DNA of 64,000 nucleotides from Flavobacteriaceae bacterium UBA5534 (GTDB taxonomy: Bacteria > Bacteroidota > Bacteroidia > Flavobacteriales > Flavobacteriaceae): the NCBI GenBank assembly GCA_002426015.1, contig DINS01000008.1, positions 62,001 to 126,000 on the forward strand, in the 5' to 3' direction. Shown here in pieces: positions 26,711 through 35,514 of the stretch. A model generated the notes under the pieces. That model was not told the DNA's origin. It worked only from the letters and a program-made list of their open reading frames with translations, and ran no database searches. Each line of letters opens with the position of its first letter. Position 1 is the stretch's first letter. A program made the position numbers and the translations under genes.

Positions 26711-27312
26711 GTTTTATAAACACTCGGCAAACTAATCTTGAATTTTACAGCTATAAGCCTTATAGTGATCACAACTGCTCCTGCAATCAAGAAAATAATG
26801 TTGTTGTCAATTGGCAATTGACGTAATGCAAAATACACAACGCCTCCAGCAATACAAGCTGTCGCATAAATTTCCTTTCTAAAAATCACTGGGATTTCAT
26901 TACAGAGAATATCTCTTATAACACCTCCAAAACAAGCGGTCATGGTTCCCAAGGCAATGCAAATAATTGGATGAAGGCCTGCCATAAGCCCTTTTTCGAT
27001 ACCTACAACTGTATAAAGTCCAATTCCGATAGTGTCGAACAAGAATAAAGACATTCGTAAATAATTGATTTTGCTTTGGAATATAATTGTGAAAACGGTT
27101 GCTCCAAGAATCACATAGACATAGGTCATATTGGTCATCCAAGACACTGGTGTTTGGCCTATCAAAATATCTCGAACCGTCCCTCCTCCTATCGATGTCA
27201 CAAAAGCGATAATCAATAATCCGAAAACGTCCATTTTCTTGTTCATCGCCACCGAAACACCAGAAATGGCGAACGCAATGGTTCCGAGGATATCTATGAC
27301 TTGAAAAAACAT
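26692..27312 (-). CDS. Trimeric intracellular cation channel / UPF0126 membrane protein
   Basis: A 206-residue protein with seven hydrophobic segments and the two-fold UPF0126 repeat. The first repeat holds ISGVSVAMNKKMDVFGLLIIAFVTSIGGGTVRD and the second GLMAGLHPIICIALGTMTACFGGVIRD, with paired GGG/GGV-x-RD loops. Bacterial relatives (TRIC, YicG) form potassium-type channels or move glycine. The family is clear; the substrate is not. Confidence 0.9.
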   Translation of the reverse strand: MFFQVIDILGTIAFAISGVSVAMNKKMDVFGLLIIAFVTSIGGGTVRDILIGQTPVSWMTNMTYVYVILGATVFTIIFQSKINYLRMSLFLFDTIGIGLYTVVGIEKGLMAGLHPIICIALGTMTACFGGVIRDILCNEIPVIFRKEIYATACIAGGVVYFALRQLPIDNNIIFLIAGAVVITIRLIAVKFKISLPSVYKTEKPRK

Positions 27313-27353
27313 ATTTTTAGTTAATTTTTATTAGTTCCTGCCAAAAAGTGGAT

Positions 27354-27401
27354 GAGCGACTCCCTTGCTTTTTGTGAAAAACAAAAAGCGGTTCGCTGCT
27401 C
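27354..27401. repeat. Long imperfect palindrome, possible dispersed element
   Basis: GCTTTTTGT (27367-27375) and ACAAAAAGC (27381-27389) form a perfect 9-bp stem around GAAAA. An outer imperfect stem pairs GAGCGACTCC with GGTTCGCTGCTC. It sits between the UPF0126 and RDD genes and touches the RDD stop codon. It could be a terminator or a REP-like unit. Confidence 0.5.
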
Positions 27402-28116
27402 ACATATTCTGTGTATAATAATTATAATCCTTCAAAATCGTATCGATAAACTGAATATCATTCCCATTAGTGTTTTTGACACCGATAACTTCTACAATTT
27501 TGGTTCGCAGTTTTATAAGTGTTGTATAGTCTTGTGCAGCTTTTGCTGTTGCATAGGTCTCTTTAATGATACGAGCATCGTTATCTGATAATTTAATCAC
27601 TGTTGGATAGGTAGGCTGATAATCCTCTCTTAAGTTCTCTAAAATGGTGTGGCTGATATTCACTTTGTCTTTCAACATAATGACTGCAGTTCCTGCTGCC
27701 ATATCGCCCAATCGTTGTGACCGCTTATTGAACAATATCACAAAAAACCCTAATCCGAAGATATAAATATCGACAATCCTAAAAAACCATCGTACTACAT
27801 AATCAGACAACGACGCTTGGTAACCGTCAATTTTGACCACTCTAATCTTCATCACTTTTTTGCCCAAAGTTTGACCTTCCAAAAGTGACTCCAACACCAA
27901 CGTGTAAAACATCACTGGAAAACTCAACAAAGTATTCAATCCAATTTGCGACCATTGGTCCATATCTTCAAATGCACCAAATATCTTATTTAAGATAATG
28001 AGATAACCCACTTTGATAGCCATATCTATAATAAAAGCCAACAAACGTTCCCCTACGCCTGCGGCTGTAAAATTTATTTTTACATTTTGAGTGGTGTTAA
28101 TTTGTAACTCTGACAT
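27400..28116 (-). CDS. RDD family membrane protein
   Basis: A 238-residue protein. I place the start at the ATG at 28116 (MSELQINTTQNVKINFTAAG), because starting at 28167 would run into the divergent SpoIIM gene. Three membrane segments occupy about residues 20-150. The RDD motif region is GVGERLLAFIIDMAIK, and the later FNKRSQRLGDMAAGTAV is strongly conserved. The C-terminal 85 residues are soluble and helical. RDD proteins are of uncertain transport function and often neighbour SpoIIM/MoxR clusters, as here. Confidence 0.88.
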   Translation of the reverse strand: MSELQINTTQNVKINFTAAGVGERLLAFIIDMAIKVGYLIILNKIFGAFEDMDQWSQIGLNTLLSFPVMFYTLVLESLLEGQTLGKKVMKIRVVKIDGYQASLSDYVVRWFFRIVDIYIFGLGFFVILFNKRSQRLGDMAAGTAVIMLKDKVNISHTILENLREDYQPTYPTVIKLSDNDARIIKETYATAKAAQDYTTLIKLRTKIVEVIGVKNTNGNDIQFIDTILKDYNYYTQNM

Positions 28117-28140
28117 TTTCTTTTTTAATTTAACGACAAT

Positions 28141-29133
28141 ATGAGAGAAGTCGCATTTATTAAGCAAAATAAAGAAAAATGGTTAAGTTTTGAAACTGCT
28201 ATTTTCAACAACGATTTTAAGGATCCTGATGAATTAGCATCTCAATATATCCATTTAATTAACGATTTATCTTACGCGCAAACTTACTACCCCAAAAGTA
28301 AAGTAATTACCTATCTAAATCAATTAGCAGCCAAAGCTTTTCAAAAAATTTATAAAACCAAACGCGAAGACACCAATAGGCTGGTCGAATTTTGGAAGAC
28401 AGAAGTACCTCTGCTGATGTACAATTACAGGAAGTACATCTACCTCGCATTTGCGATTTTTACTCTGTTTACTACCATTGGAGCAGTTTCTGCGGCAAAT
28501 GACGGTGAATTTGTGCGCTCTATCTTGGGTGATCAATACGTTGACATGACCTTACAGAATATCGAAAACGGAAATCCGGTTGCGGTATATAAAAGTGGGA
28601 GTAATTGGGGAAGTTTTATTGGAATCACCATCAACAACCTTCGTGTTGGCATTATTTCATTCATATTAGGTGTTTTTGGAGGTGTTGGAACGGTTTGGGT
28701 ATTGTTCAAAAACTGTATCATGTTGGGTTCGTTTCAATATTTCTTTTATGAAAAACATGTGTTTTGGGAAAGTGTTCGAGGCATTTGGATACATGGCTCC
28801 ATGGAAATTTTTGCTATTGTCATTGAAGCTGGAGCTGGTTTGATCCTTGGAGCTAGCATTTTGTTTCCTGGCACTTATTCGAGATTAACCTCATTCAAAC
28901 AAGGCGCAAAAACTGGTGTAAAGATTTTGATAAGCACCTTTCCGTTTACATTTTTTGCGGGTTTCCTCGAAGGTTTCATCACAAGATATTCACAAGAGAT
29001 GCCTAAATTCCTTTCTGTTGGAATTATATTGATTACACTAGGATTCATAAGCTATTATTACTTAATTTATCCTTTTGTAGTTCGCAGGAAAATTCAAACC
29101 GAACTGTTAACCTTTAGCCCTAAATTAGCTTGA
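28141..29133 (+). CDS. Stage II sporulation protein M (DUF95) family membrane protein
   Basis: A 330-residue protein. A soluble helical N-terminus of about 100 residues (MREVAFIKQNKEKWLSFE) is followed by about six membrane segments. The SpoIIM-like core is NNLRVGIISFILGVFGGVGTVWVLFKNCIMLGSF, and the WIHGSMEIFAIVIEAGAGLILG segment follows. This organism is not a spore former. In Bacteroidota the family belongs to a MoxR-linked envelope cluster. It heads the 28-34 kb operon; its TGA stop overlaps the next gene's TTG start. Confidence 0.9.
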   Translation: MREVAFIKQNKEKWLSFETAIFNNDFKDPDELASQYIHLINDLSYAQTYYPKSKVITYLNQLAAKAFQKIYKTKREDTNRLVEFWKTEVPLLMYNYRKYIYLAFAIFTLFTTIGAVSAANDGEFVRSILGDQYVDMTLQNIENGNPVAVYKSGSNWGSFIGITINNLRVGIISFILGVFGGVGTVWVLFKNCIMLGSFQYFFYEKHVFWESVRGIWIHGSMEIFAIVIEAGAGLILGASILFPGTYSRLTSFKQGAKTGVKILISTFPFTFFAGFLEGFITRYSQEMPKFLSVGIILITLGFISYYYLIYPFVVRRKIQTELLTFSPKLA

Positions 29134-29849
29134 AACCATTCTTGCTTTCTATTGTATTGATCTGTGTTGTTGCCATCAACTCCAACATGGCTTATGCATT
29201 GGTTCAAGAACCTCAAAATGAGCGTGTTTTTGAGGATGGATTTAAAGAGCGTTATTCTGGTAAAAAATACGACTACGAAGGCAAAAAAGCAGTGACCCAA
29301 TCTAACCACAACAATGGCTCTGGTTCAGGGTATTCAGAAGATTCGCCTTATCTTGAAGAAGAAAACAATTCAAATCAGACATCTCTCAATTTCAATCCTA
29401 TTAACTGGATTTTCATTATCATCCTAATTGCCGCTGTACTTTACTTGGCATATACCCTTTTAAATGATGGTAGCAGCGGACTTTTCAATTCTAGAAGCCA
29501 GAAAAAATTGGCTAACTATGGTGAAATAACTGCCGAAAATATTGAACATGCCGATGTCCAATCGTTGATCAATGATGCCGAAAACAACAATGACTACCGC
29601 TTGGCAGTCAGATATTATTACCTATTAGTGTTAAAAACGTTGACCATCAAAAACTACATTAAATTTGAAGATGACAAAACAAATGCAGACTACCTTAATG
29701 AAATTGAATCAATGAAATTCAGTAAAGGATTTGCTTACACATCCTATCTATACAACTACATTTGGTATGGTGAATTTCCACTGAACACTGAACAGTACAA
29801 AACAGCAAAGGGTAATTTTCAAGACTTTTTAAATCAAGTAAAGTCATGA
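29130..29849 (+). CDS. DUF4129 domain membrane protein
   Basis: A 239-residue protein. It has a signal-like N-terminus, a charged periplasmic stretch, one membrane helix (about 90-108, NWIFIIILIAAVLYLAYTLL) and a cytoplasmic DUF4129 domain (about 140-235, DYRLAVRYYYLLVLKTLTIKN). The start codon is TTG, overlapping the spoIIM-like stop. DUF4129 genes occur with transglutaminase-like or MoxR/DUF58 genes; the molecular function is unknown. Confidence 0.85.
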   Translation: MKPFLLSIVLICVVAINSNMAYALVQEPQNERVFEDGFKERYSGKKYDYEGKKAVTQSNHNNGSGSGYSEDSPYLEEENNSNQTSLNFNPINWIFIIILIAAVLYLAYTLLNDGSSGLFNSRSQKKLANYGEITAENIEHADVQSLINDAENNNDYRLAVRYYYLLVLKTLTIKNYIKFEDDKTNADYLNEIESMKFSKGFAYTSYLYNYIWYGEFPLNTEQYKTAKGNFQDFLNQVKS

Positions 29850-31066
29850 AAAAAACACTCATCATCATATTTGTCATAGTCTCTGCCATTGTTGGATTGG
29901 CTTATGTGATAGGAATCAACACAACCAAAGTGGTCGATTGGGAAGAATCTTATAATGAAAAAAGCAATAAACCTTATGGCGTCAGCATTCTTTATAAAGA
30001 ACTACCAAAGCTATTCAAAGGACAAACGTTTAAGACGGTTTACCATACGCCTTCCAATTATCTGTATGCCAATTCGGAAGATGGCTATGGCGATCACACT
30101 GCCGAAGGCACTTTTATGATTATTGGCAATTCCGACTATCTCGAAGAAGGTGATATTGATGAATTATTGCTGTTTGTAGAACGTGGTAACACCTTATTTA
30201 TTTCTGATTATTATCCTCCTGACATTTTATTAGATACGCTCAACATTGAAGTAGATTATATCGAACAAAAAAGCAAAGACAGTATTTCTAAAGTGGCTTT
30301 CAAATCCAATAGGCTTTCAAATAAAAACAGTACAATTGACAAAAACGGTTTTGATTATTACTTTTCTAAATATGAAGGGGCTGGCTACGAATCGTTAGGC
30401 TATGTAAATGATGACACCAGTTTAATCAATTTTTTAAAAATCCCTTTTGAAGAAGGCACCATTTATTTACACTTGCAACCTCGTATATTTACCAATTATA
30501 ACCTGCTCAAAGAACGTAGATATAGGTATGTTGAAGGTGTCTTGTCTTATTTGCCAGACGAAACCCTTTACTTTGATTCGTACACCAAATATTATGACAC
30601 TTACTATGGTGATGGCGATGTTGAAAAAAAGTCTGATTTGAGTTGGTTTATGCAGCAAGCATCTTTTAAATGGGCTTGGTATTTAGCCTTGCTACTGACC
30701 CTGCTATTTATAATCTTTAATGCCAAACGAAGACAGCGAATCATAGAAATCATCAAACCTTTAGAAAACACAACGGTTGCATTTGTTAAAACCATTTCAA
30801 ATCTCTACTTTGAAACACAAGACCATCGGAATCTTATTGAGAAAAAAATCACATACTTTTTAGAAAACGTGCGACGAGATTACAACATGGACACCTCTGT
30901 TTTAAATGAAGAATTTATGGAACGTTTAGCCTCAAAATCTGGCAAAAAAATAGAAACAATAAAAAAATTGATCAATTATATCAACTGGTTACGAACAAAA
31001 AATGAGTTTTTTGAAGATAATCTTTTAAAACTCAACACACATATTGAAGCATTTTACTCAAAATAA
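29846..31066 (+). CDS. DUF4350 domain protein
   Basis: A 406-residue protein with an N-terminal membrane helix (about 5-24). A DUF4350 domain resembling a glutamine-amidotransferase fold follows (NKPYGVSILYKELPKLF; GNSDYLEEGDIDELLLFVERGNTLFISDYY). A second membrane helix lies near 275-293, and a C-terminal helical cytoplasmic domain follows. Its ATG overlaps the DUF4129 stop by four bases. It is probably a scaffold or regulatory part of the MoxR cluster. Confidence 0.85.
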   Translation: MKKTLIIIFVIVSAIVGLAYVIGINTTKVVDWEESYNEKSNKPYGVSILYKELPKLFKGQTFKTVYHTPSNYLYANSEDGYGDHTAEGTFMIIGNSDYLEEGDIDELLLFVERGNTLFISDYYPPDILLDTLNIEVDYIEQKSKDSISKVAFKSNRLSNKNSTIDKNGFDYYFSKYEGAGYESLGYVNDDTSLINFLKIPFEEGTIYLHLQPRIFTNYNLLKERRYRYVEGVLSYLPDETLYFDSYTKYYDTYYGDGDVEKKSDLSWFMQQASFKWAWYLALLLTLLFIIFNAKRRQRIIEIIKPLENTTVAFVKTISNLYFETQDHRNLIEKKITYFLENVRRDYNMDTSVLNEEFMERLASKSGKKIETIKKLINYINWLRTKNEFFEDNLLKLNTHIEAFYSK

Positions 31067-31068
31067 TT

Positions 31069-32124
31069 ATGGAAGAACATACTAACGACACACCACAACA
31101 AAACACACCTCAACCAGAGCCACAGCCTGTTTTACAACAAACAGACACTAATGATTTACAGTTTACAAATAGGTTAGATCTGTCCGAACTACAGCATAAC
31201 GTCCAAAATATAAAGCGTGAAGTTGGAAAAGTCATCGTTGGCCAAAAAGATATGGTTGATATGCTCATCGCTTCGCTTTTGGCAAAAGGGCATTCGCTCA
31301 TAGAGGGTGTTCCTGGAGTTGCAAAAACCATAACCGCAAAACTATTGGCAAAGTCGTTAAGCGTTGGGTTTAGTCGCATACAGTTTACACCAGATTTGAT
31401 GCCAAGTGACATTTTAGGAACTTCGGTATTTAACTTAAAATCAACCGAATTTGAGTTCAAAAAAGGACCTATTTTTTCTAATATGATTCTTATCGATGAG
31501 ATCAATAGAGCACCTGCAAAAACACAGGCAGCTTTGTTTGAAGTTATGGAAGAACAGCAAATTACTATCGATGGTCATCGTTATAAGTTAGATACTCCCT
31601 TTATGGTATTGGCCACACAAAACCCAATTGAGCAAGAAGGAACCTATCGTTTGCCAGAGGCACAGTTAGACCGATTTTTATTTAAAATAGATGTCGATTA
31701 TCCTGATCTGACTGATGAAATCGAGATTCTGACTCGAGAACATCAGTTAAAGGACAAAATAAAAACGGATACCATTAGCTCATTTTTGACGGCTGAACAA
31801 ATTATGAAATATCAAAGTTTGGTTACCCAAGTTTTGGTCGAAGAACATTTGCTTAAATATATAGCTGATTTAATTGTGGCGACACGCAACAATCAATTTT
31901 TGTATTTGGGAGCGTCACCAAGAGCATCAATTGCCATACTCAAAGCAAGTAAAGCCTTTGCTGCCATGAGTGGTCGCGATTTTGTGACTCCAGAAGACAT
32001 CAAACGTGCTGCAATACCAATATTACACCATAGAGTGATTGTGACACCAGAACGCGAAATGGAGGGCATAACTAGTAAAGATGTGATTAAGCAGATTATT
32101 GAAACAGTTGAGATTCCGAGGTAG
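31069..32124 (+). CDS. MoxR family AAA+ ATPase
   Basis: A 351-residue ATPase. After a Gln/Pro-rich N-terminal tail come Walker A GVPGVAKT (about 80), Walker B LIDEINRAP (about 141), sensor 1 LATQNP and the arginine-finger/sensor-2 region LGASPRASIAILKASKA. MoxR ATPases act as chaperones that activate or assemble partner complexes, usually with DUF58 or VWA proteins, both consistent with the downstream DUF58 gene. It starts two bases after the DUF4350 stop. Confidence 0.95.
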   Translation: MEEHTNDTPQQNTPQPEPQPVLQQTDTNDLQFTNRLDLSELQHNVQNIKREVGKVIVGQKDMVDMLIASLLAKGHSLIEGVPGVAKTITAKLLAKSLSVGFSRIQFTPDLMPSDILGTSVFNLKSTEFEFKKGPIFSNMILIDEINRAPAKTQAALFEVMEEQQITIDGHRYKLDTPFMVLATQNPIEQEGTYRLPEAQLDRFLFKIDVDYPDLTDEIEILTREHQLKDKIKTDTISSFLTAEQIMKYQSLVTQVLVEEHLLKYIADLIVATRNNQFLYLGASPRASIAILKASKAFAAMSGRDFVTPEDIKRAAIPILHHRVIVTPEREMEGITSKDVIKQIIETVEIPR

Positions 32125-32150
32125 ATAGTAGTTATAAAGCATTTAAAACA

Positions 32151-32540
32151 ATGAAAAATCTTATTATTATATTATTCATAGTTGTTGGTTGCAATTTATA
32201 TTCTCAAAACAATTCAAATGAAATTATTTCGACATCAATAATTAAATTGATTTCAAATCCAGAAGAATTTCATAACAAGCGAATCCGAATTATTGGTTTT
32301 CTAAAAATGGAATTTGAAGGAAACTCAATTTATTTACACAAAGATGATTATGAGAATAGGAACTACCAAAATGCATTTTGGATTTCTATAACAACTAAAT
32401 TAAAGCAAGAAATTTTAGCCGACGAATGTAATGAAACTTATGTGTCATTAGTTGGAACTTTTAAAATGGATGAACACGGCCATCATGGACTTTGGCCTGG
32501 CGGAATAATAAACATTGAACTTATAACAAAACGAAATTAA
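32151..32540 (+). CDS. Small secreted protein, OB-fold-like, unknown function
   Basis: A 129-residue protein with a signal peptide (MKNLIIILFIVVGCNLYSQ); the Cys at 14 could alternatively be a lipobox. The mature part reads like a small beta-barrel: IKLISNPEEFHNKRIRIIGF, then EGNSIYLHKDDY, then YVSLVGTFKMDEHGHHG. The ISNPEEFHNKRIRIIG opening resembles secreted OB-fold-type proteins of unknown role. It interrupts the MoxR-DUF58 pair (26 and 5 bases to the neighbours), so it is in the operon. Confidence 0.7.
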   Translation: MKNLIIILFIVVGCNLYSQNNSNEIISTSIIKLISNPEEFHNKRIRIIGFLKMEFEGNSIYLHKDDYENRNYQNAFWISITTKLKQEILADECNETYVSLVGTFKMDEHGHHGLWPGGIINIELITKRN

Positions 32541-32545
32541 AAACT

Positions 32546-33886
32546 TTGAAACTCTTTAAAATATTTAAACCCTTTTACATACAACCACGCTTTTTTTATT
32601 GTGGTATTGCTATCGTGGTGCTTTTTATTATCAGCTATTTTGTGCCATTACTGTTTAATGTGGCTCATCTTTCAATTTTAGTGGTTTTAGGGTTGTTCTT
32701 TTTAGATTTTTTGATTGTTTTTGTTGGAACTCATAAAATAGAAGCTCAACGAATACTTCCTGATAAATTTTCGAATGGAGATGATAATGCTGTAAAAATC
32801 ACTATTAAAAACAAATATCCATTTTTAGCTCAATGCAATATTATAGATGAAATTCCGAAACAGTTTCAGGTAAGAGATTTTAGCCTTAAACTTAAGTTGC
32901 CTCCAAAAACAACCGAATCTATTGTTTATCAGTTAAAGCCAAAGGAGCGTGGCGAATATCATTTTGGCAGTTTAAATGTTTATGCTCACTCACCATTAGG
33001 TCTGGTTGCCAAACGTTTTACATTTGATAACCATGCTATGGTACCAACCTATCCGAGTTTTAAACAATTGCGAAAATTTGAATTGCTCAACATAAACAAT
33101 ACACTACAGGATTATGGCATCAAAAAAATAAGACGAATCGGTCATACCATGGAGTTTGAACAGATTAAGGATTATGTACTAGGTGACGACTTGCGAACAA
33201 TTAACTGGAAAGCAACTGCAAAGAAAAACAGTTTGATGGTCAATCAGTTTCAAGATGAAAAATCGCAACCCATCTACTCTATCATTGATAAAGGGCGTGT
33301 GATGAAAATGCCTTTTAATGGTTTGAGCCTTTTAGATTATGCCATTAATGCAACGCTCGTAATGAGCAGTATAGCTTTAAAAAAACATGATAAGGCAGGC
33401 ATGATGTCATTTTCTAAAAAGGTTGAAAATGTGGTTGTTGCACAACGACGCACCTCTCAAATGAGGATGATCCTAGAATCGTTATACAATGTAAAAACCG
33501 ATTATTTTGAAAGTGATTTTAGTAGGTTATATGCCAACATTAAAAGACACATCACCCATCGAAGCTTAATCTTACTCTACACCAATTTTGAAACAATGGA
33601 TGGTCTTAATCGACAATTGCCTTACATAAAAGCCATTGCCAAAAACCATCTAATTGTTGTTATTTTCTTTAAAAACACCGAACTCAACAGCTTGATTAAT
33701 GATAAAGCAGAAACCATTCAGCAAGTGTATGACAAGGTCATCGCTGAAAAATTTGCTTTTGAAAAGCGCCTCATTGTCAATGAACTCAAAAAATATGGCA
33801 TCTACTCTATCCTTACTACGCCAGAGAATTTGACGATTGATACCATTAATACTTATCTAGAAATAAAGTCGAGGGGATTGTTATAA
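32546..33886 (+). CDS. DUF58 domain protein
   Basis: A 446-residue protein with two N-terminal membrane helices (about 18-57), an immunoglobulin-like segment, and a DUF58 core with the hallmark IKDYVLGDDLRTINWKATAKKNSLMVNQF. The rest is a von-Willebrand-like domain (YSIIDKGRVM...LLDYAINATLVMSSIAL). The start codon is TTG. DUF58 proteins partner MoxR ATPases. It ends the cluster; a hairpin follows. Confidence 0.92.
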   Translation: MKLFKIFKPFYIQPRFFYCGIAIVVLFIISYFVPLLFNVAHLSILVVLGLFFLDFLIVFVGTHKIEAQRILPDKFSNGDDNAVKITIKNKYPFLAQCNIIDEIPKQFQVRDFSLKLKLPPKTTESIVYQLKPKERGEYHFGSLNVYAHSPLGLVAKRFTFDNHAMVPTYPSFKQLRKFELLNINNTLQDYGIKKIRRIGHTMEFEQIKDYVLGDDLRTINWKATAKKNSLMVNQFQDEKSQPIYSIIDKGRVMKMPFNGLSLLDYAINATLVMSSIALKKHDKAGMMSFSKKVENVVVAQRRTSQMRMILESLYNVKTDYFESDFSRLYANIKRHITHRSLILLYTNFETMDGLNRQLPYIKAIAKNHLIVVIFFKNTELNSLINDKAETIQQVYDKVIAEKFAFEKRLIVNELKKYGIYSILTTPENLTIDTINTYLEIKSRGLL

Positions 33887-33888
33887 AA

Positions 33889-33920
33889 AAAGCGTCAAGA
33901 AAATTTATCTTAACGCCTTT
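33889..33920. terminator. Bidirectional terminator
   Basis: GCGTcAAGA (33892-33900) pairs with TCTTaACGC (33908-33916), with A-rich and T-rich flanks. It separates the DUF58 gene from the converging dps gene. Confidence 0.7.
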
Positions 33921-33938
33921 AATTGCTATTAATCTCTA

Positions 33939-34418
33939 TTATACCGTTTTACCCAACCAAGCTTTCATCATCCAAACTGTTTTTTCTTGTTCGGTTATAA
34001 AGTCACTCATCATTGAATTGGTACCTTCATCATTTGCTTTTCCTGATTTATCAAGGATTTGACGTTCAATCGTTAATAGTTGAGTTAATGAATCTACAAT
34101 AAGCTGAACCGCTTTTTCATCGATAGAAACATTTTTTCCAACAGGAACTTTTGCCAATTTTGAATAATCGTCAAACGTATGCAGAGGTGTCTCCCCTAAT
34201 GTCAACACACGTTCTGCGATCAAATCCACTTTCAGGTTAGCATCTGTATATAGCTCTTCAAACTTTACGTGAAGATCAAAAAATCGCTTCCCTTTGATAT
34301 TCCAATGAATACCTCTCAAATTCTGATAATATATCTGAAAATTAGCCAACAAATCATTCAAATCATTAGCCAAATCTTTAGTCTTTTTGGTATCTAAACC
34401 TATGCTATTTAAAGTCAT
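33939..34418 (-). CDS. dps: DNA-protection protein Dps (ferritin-like)
   Basis: A 159-residue ferritin-like protein that forms 12-subunit shells, oxidises and stores iron with hydrogen peroxide, and shields DNA. The inter-subunit ferroxidase residues are visible: H in GIHWNIKG, D and E in FFDLHVKFEELYTDAN. It is divergent from oxyR with 102 bases between start codons, which matches known control of dps by OxyR in other bacteria. Confidence 0.94.
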   Translation of the reverse strand: MTLNSIGLDTKKTKDLANDLNDLLANFQIYYQNLRGIHWNIKGKRFFDLHVKFEELYTDANLKVDLIAERVLTLGETPLHTFDDYSKLAKVPVGKNVSIDEKAVQLIVDSLTQLLTIERQILDKSGKANDEGTNSMMSDFITEQEKTVWMMKAWLGKTV

Positions 34419-34443
34419 GATATTTTCTTTTTTAGTTCAATTA

Positions 34444-34451
34444 CAAATTTA
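34444..34451 (-). promoter_or_regulatory. -7 element upstream of dps
   Basis: TAAATTTG on the minus strand (TAnnTTTG), 25 bases before the dps ATG. No TTTG is seen at -33, as expected of an activator-dependent promoter. Confidence 0.45.
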
Positions 34452-34520
34452 AGGTATAATTAACAGCAGGCACTATAGTTTTTATTAATCCTTTTTATAT
34501 TTTTATAGTTTAATTGAATA

Positions 34521-35462
34521 ATGATGACTATAACACAATTACACTACGTTCTTGCAATAGCAGAACATAAAAATTTTACAAAAGCCGCTGAAAAGTGCTT
34601 TGTTACACAACCAACTTTAAGTACTCAAATACAAAAACTAGAAGAAGAGCTCGACATATTGATATTTGATCGAAGTAAAAAACCTATAGAACTCACAGAT
34701 GTTGGCCGCAAAATTGTACATCAGGCCAAAAACATAGTCAACGAGTCAGATAGAATACAAGACATCGTCGATCAGCAAAAAGGGTTTATTGGAGGTGAGT
34801 TTAGGCTAGGTATCATTCCGACTGTTATGCCCACGCTGTTGCCAATGTTTTTAAAGACTTTCATAAAAAAATACCCAAAAGTAAAATTGAAAATTGAGGA
34901 GTTGACGACCGAAGAAATCATGTTTCGAATCAATGAAAGCCATCTAGATGCTGCCATTGCCGCAACTCCTTTAGAAAATGATCAAATCAAAGAACGCGTA
35001 TTGTATTATGAACCTTTTGTGGGTTATATACCAGAGCACCACAGACTTTTTGAGAAGAAAAAAATCAGTGTTTCTGATTTGGAAATCGACGACATGCTTT
35101 TGCTAGAAGATGGTCATTGCTTTAGAGATGGTGTCATTAACTTATGTAAGGTTTTTAAAGATCATAATGACGATAATTTTCAATTGGAAAGTGGAAGTAT
35201 TGAGACTTTGATCAAACTGTCAAATGAAGGTTTAGGCATGACGCTTCTCCCTTATTTGCATACCATTGAACTGAACGATAATCTAAAAGTCAATTTACAT
35301 CATTTTAATGAACCTTCACCTGCTCGTGAAGTCAGTATCATCTATCATAAAAGTGAACTAAAGATGCAAATAGTTGATGCGTTGCATAATGTCATTTCTG
35401 GTATCATAAGAGGTGCTATTGCCTTTCACAATGTTGAAATCATAAGCCCATTGCCTAAATAA
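34521..35462 (+). CDS. oxyR: LysR-type peroxide sensor OxyR
   Basis: A 313-residue LysR regulator. It has an N-terminal winged helix (ITQLHYVLAIAEHKNFTKAAEKCFVTQPTL) and a substrate-binding-like domain. The redox pair C200 and C209 (EDGHCFRDGVINLC) aligns with C199/C208 of E. coli OxyR, which form a disulfide on peroxide exposure. This identifies it as OxyR rather than a generic LysR protein. The start could be either of two consecutive ATG codons. Confidence 0.94.
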   Translation: MMTITQLHYVLAIAEHKNFTKAAEKCFVTQPTLSTQIQKLEEELDILIFDRSKKPIELTDVGRKIVHQAKNIVNESDRIQDIVDQQKGFIGGEFRLGIIPTVMPTLLPMFLKTFIKKYPKVKLKIEELTTEEIMFRINESHLDAAIAATPLENDQIKERVLYYEPFVGYIPEHHRLFEKKKISVSDLEIDDMLLLEDGHCFRDGVINLCKVFKDHNDDNFQLESGSIETLIKLSNEGLGMTLLPYLHTIELNDNLKVNLHHFNEPSPAREVSIIYHKSELKMQIVDALHNVISGIIRGAIAFHNVEIISPLPK

Positions 35463-35480
35463 AACAAAACGTTTCAAAAT

Positions 35481-35514
35481 AAAAAGACCTCCAAAATTTG
35501 GAGGTCTTTTTTTA
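35481..35514. terminator. Strong bidirectional terminator
   Basis: AAAAAGACCTCC pairs perfectly with GGAGGTCTTTTT around an A/T-rich palindromic core. It serves oxyR and abuts the stop codon of the converging 65-residue gene. Confidence 0.92.

Noticed and set aside
28141..29133. Evidence of sporulation
   Set aside because: The SpoIIM-like family is widespread in non-spore-formers and lies here in a MoxR cluster.
31110..31505. 131-residue minus-strand frame
   Set aside because: It is antisense to the MoxR ATPase gene.
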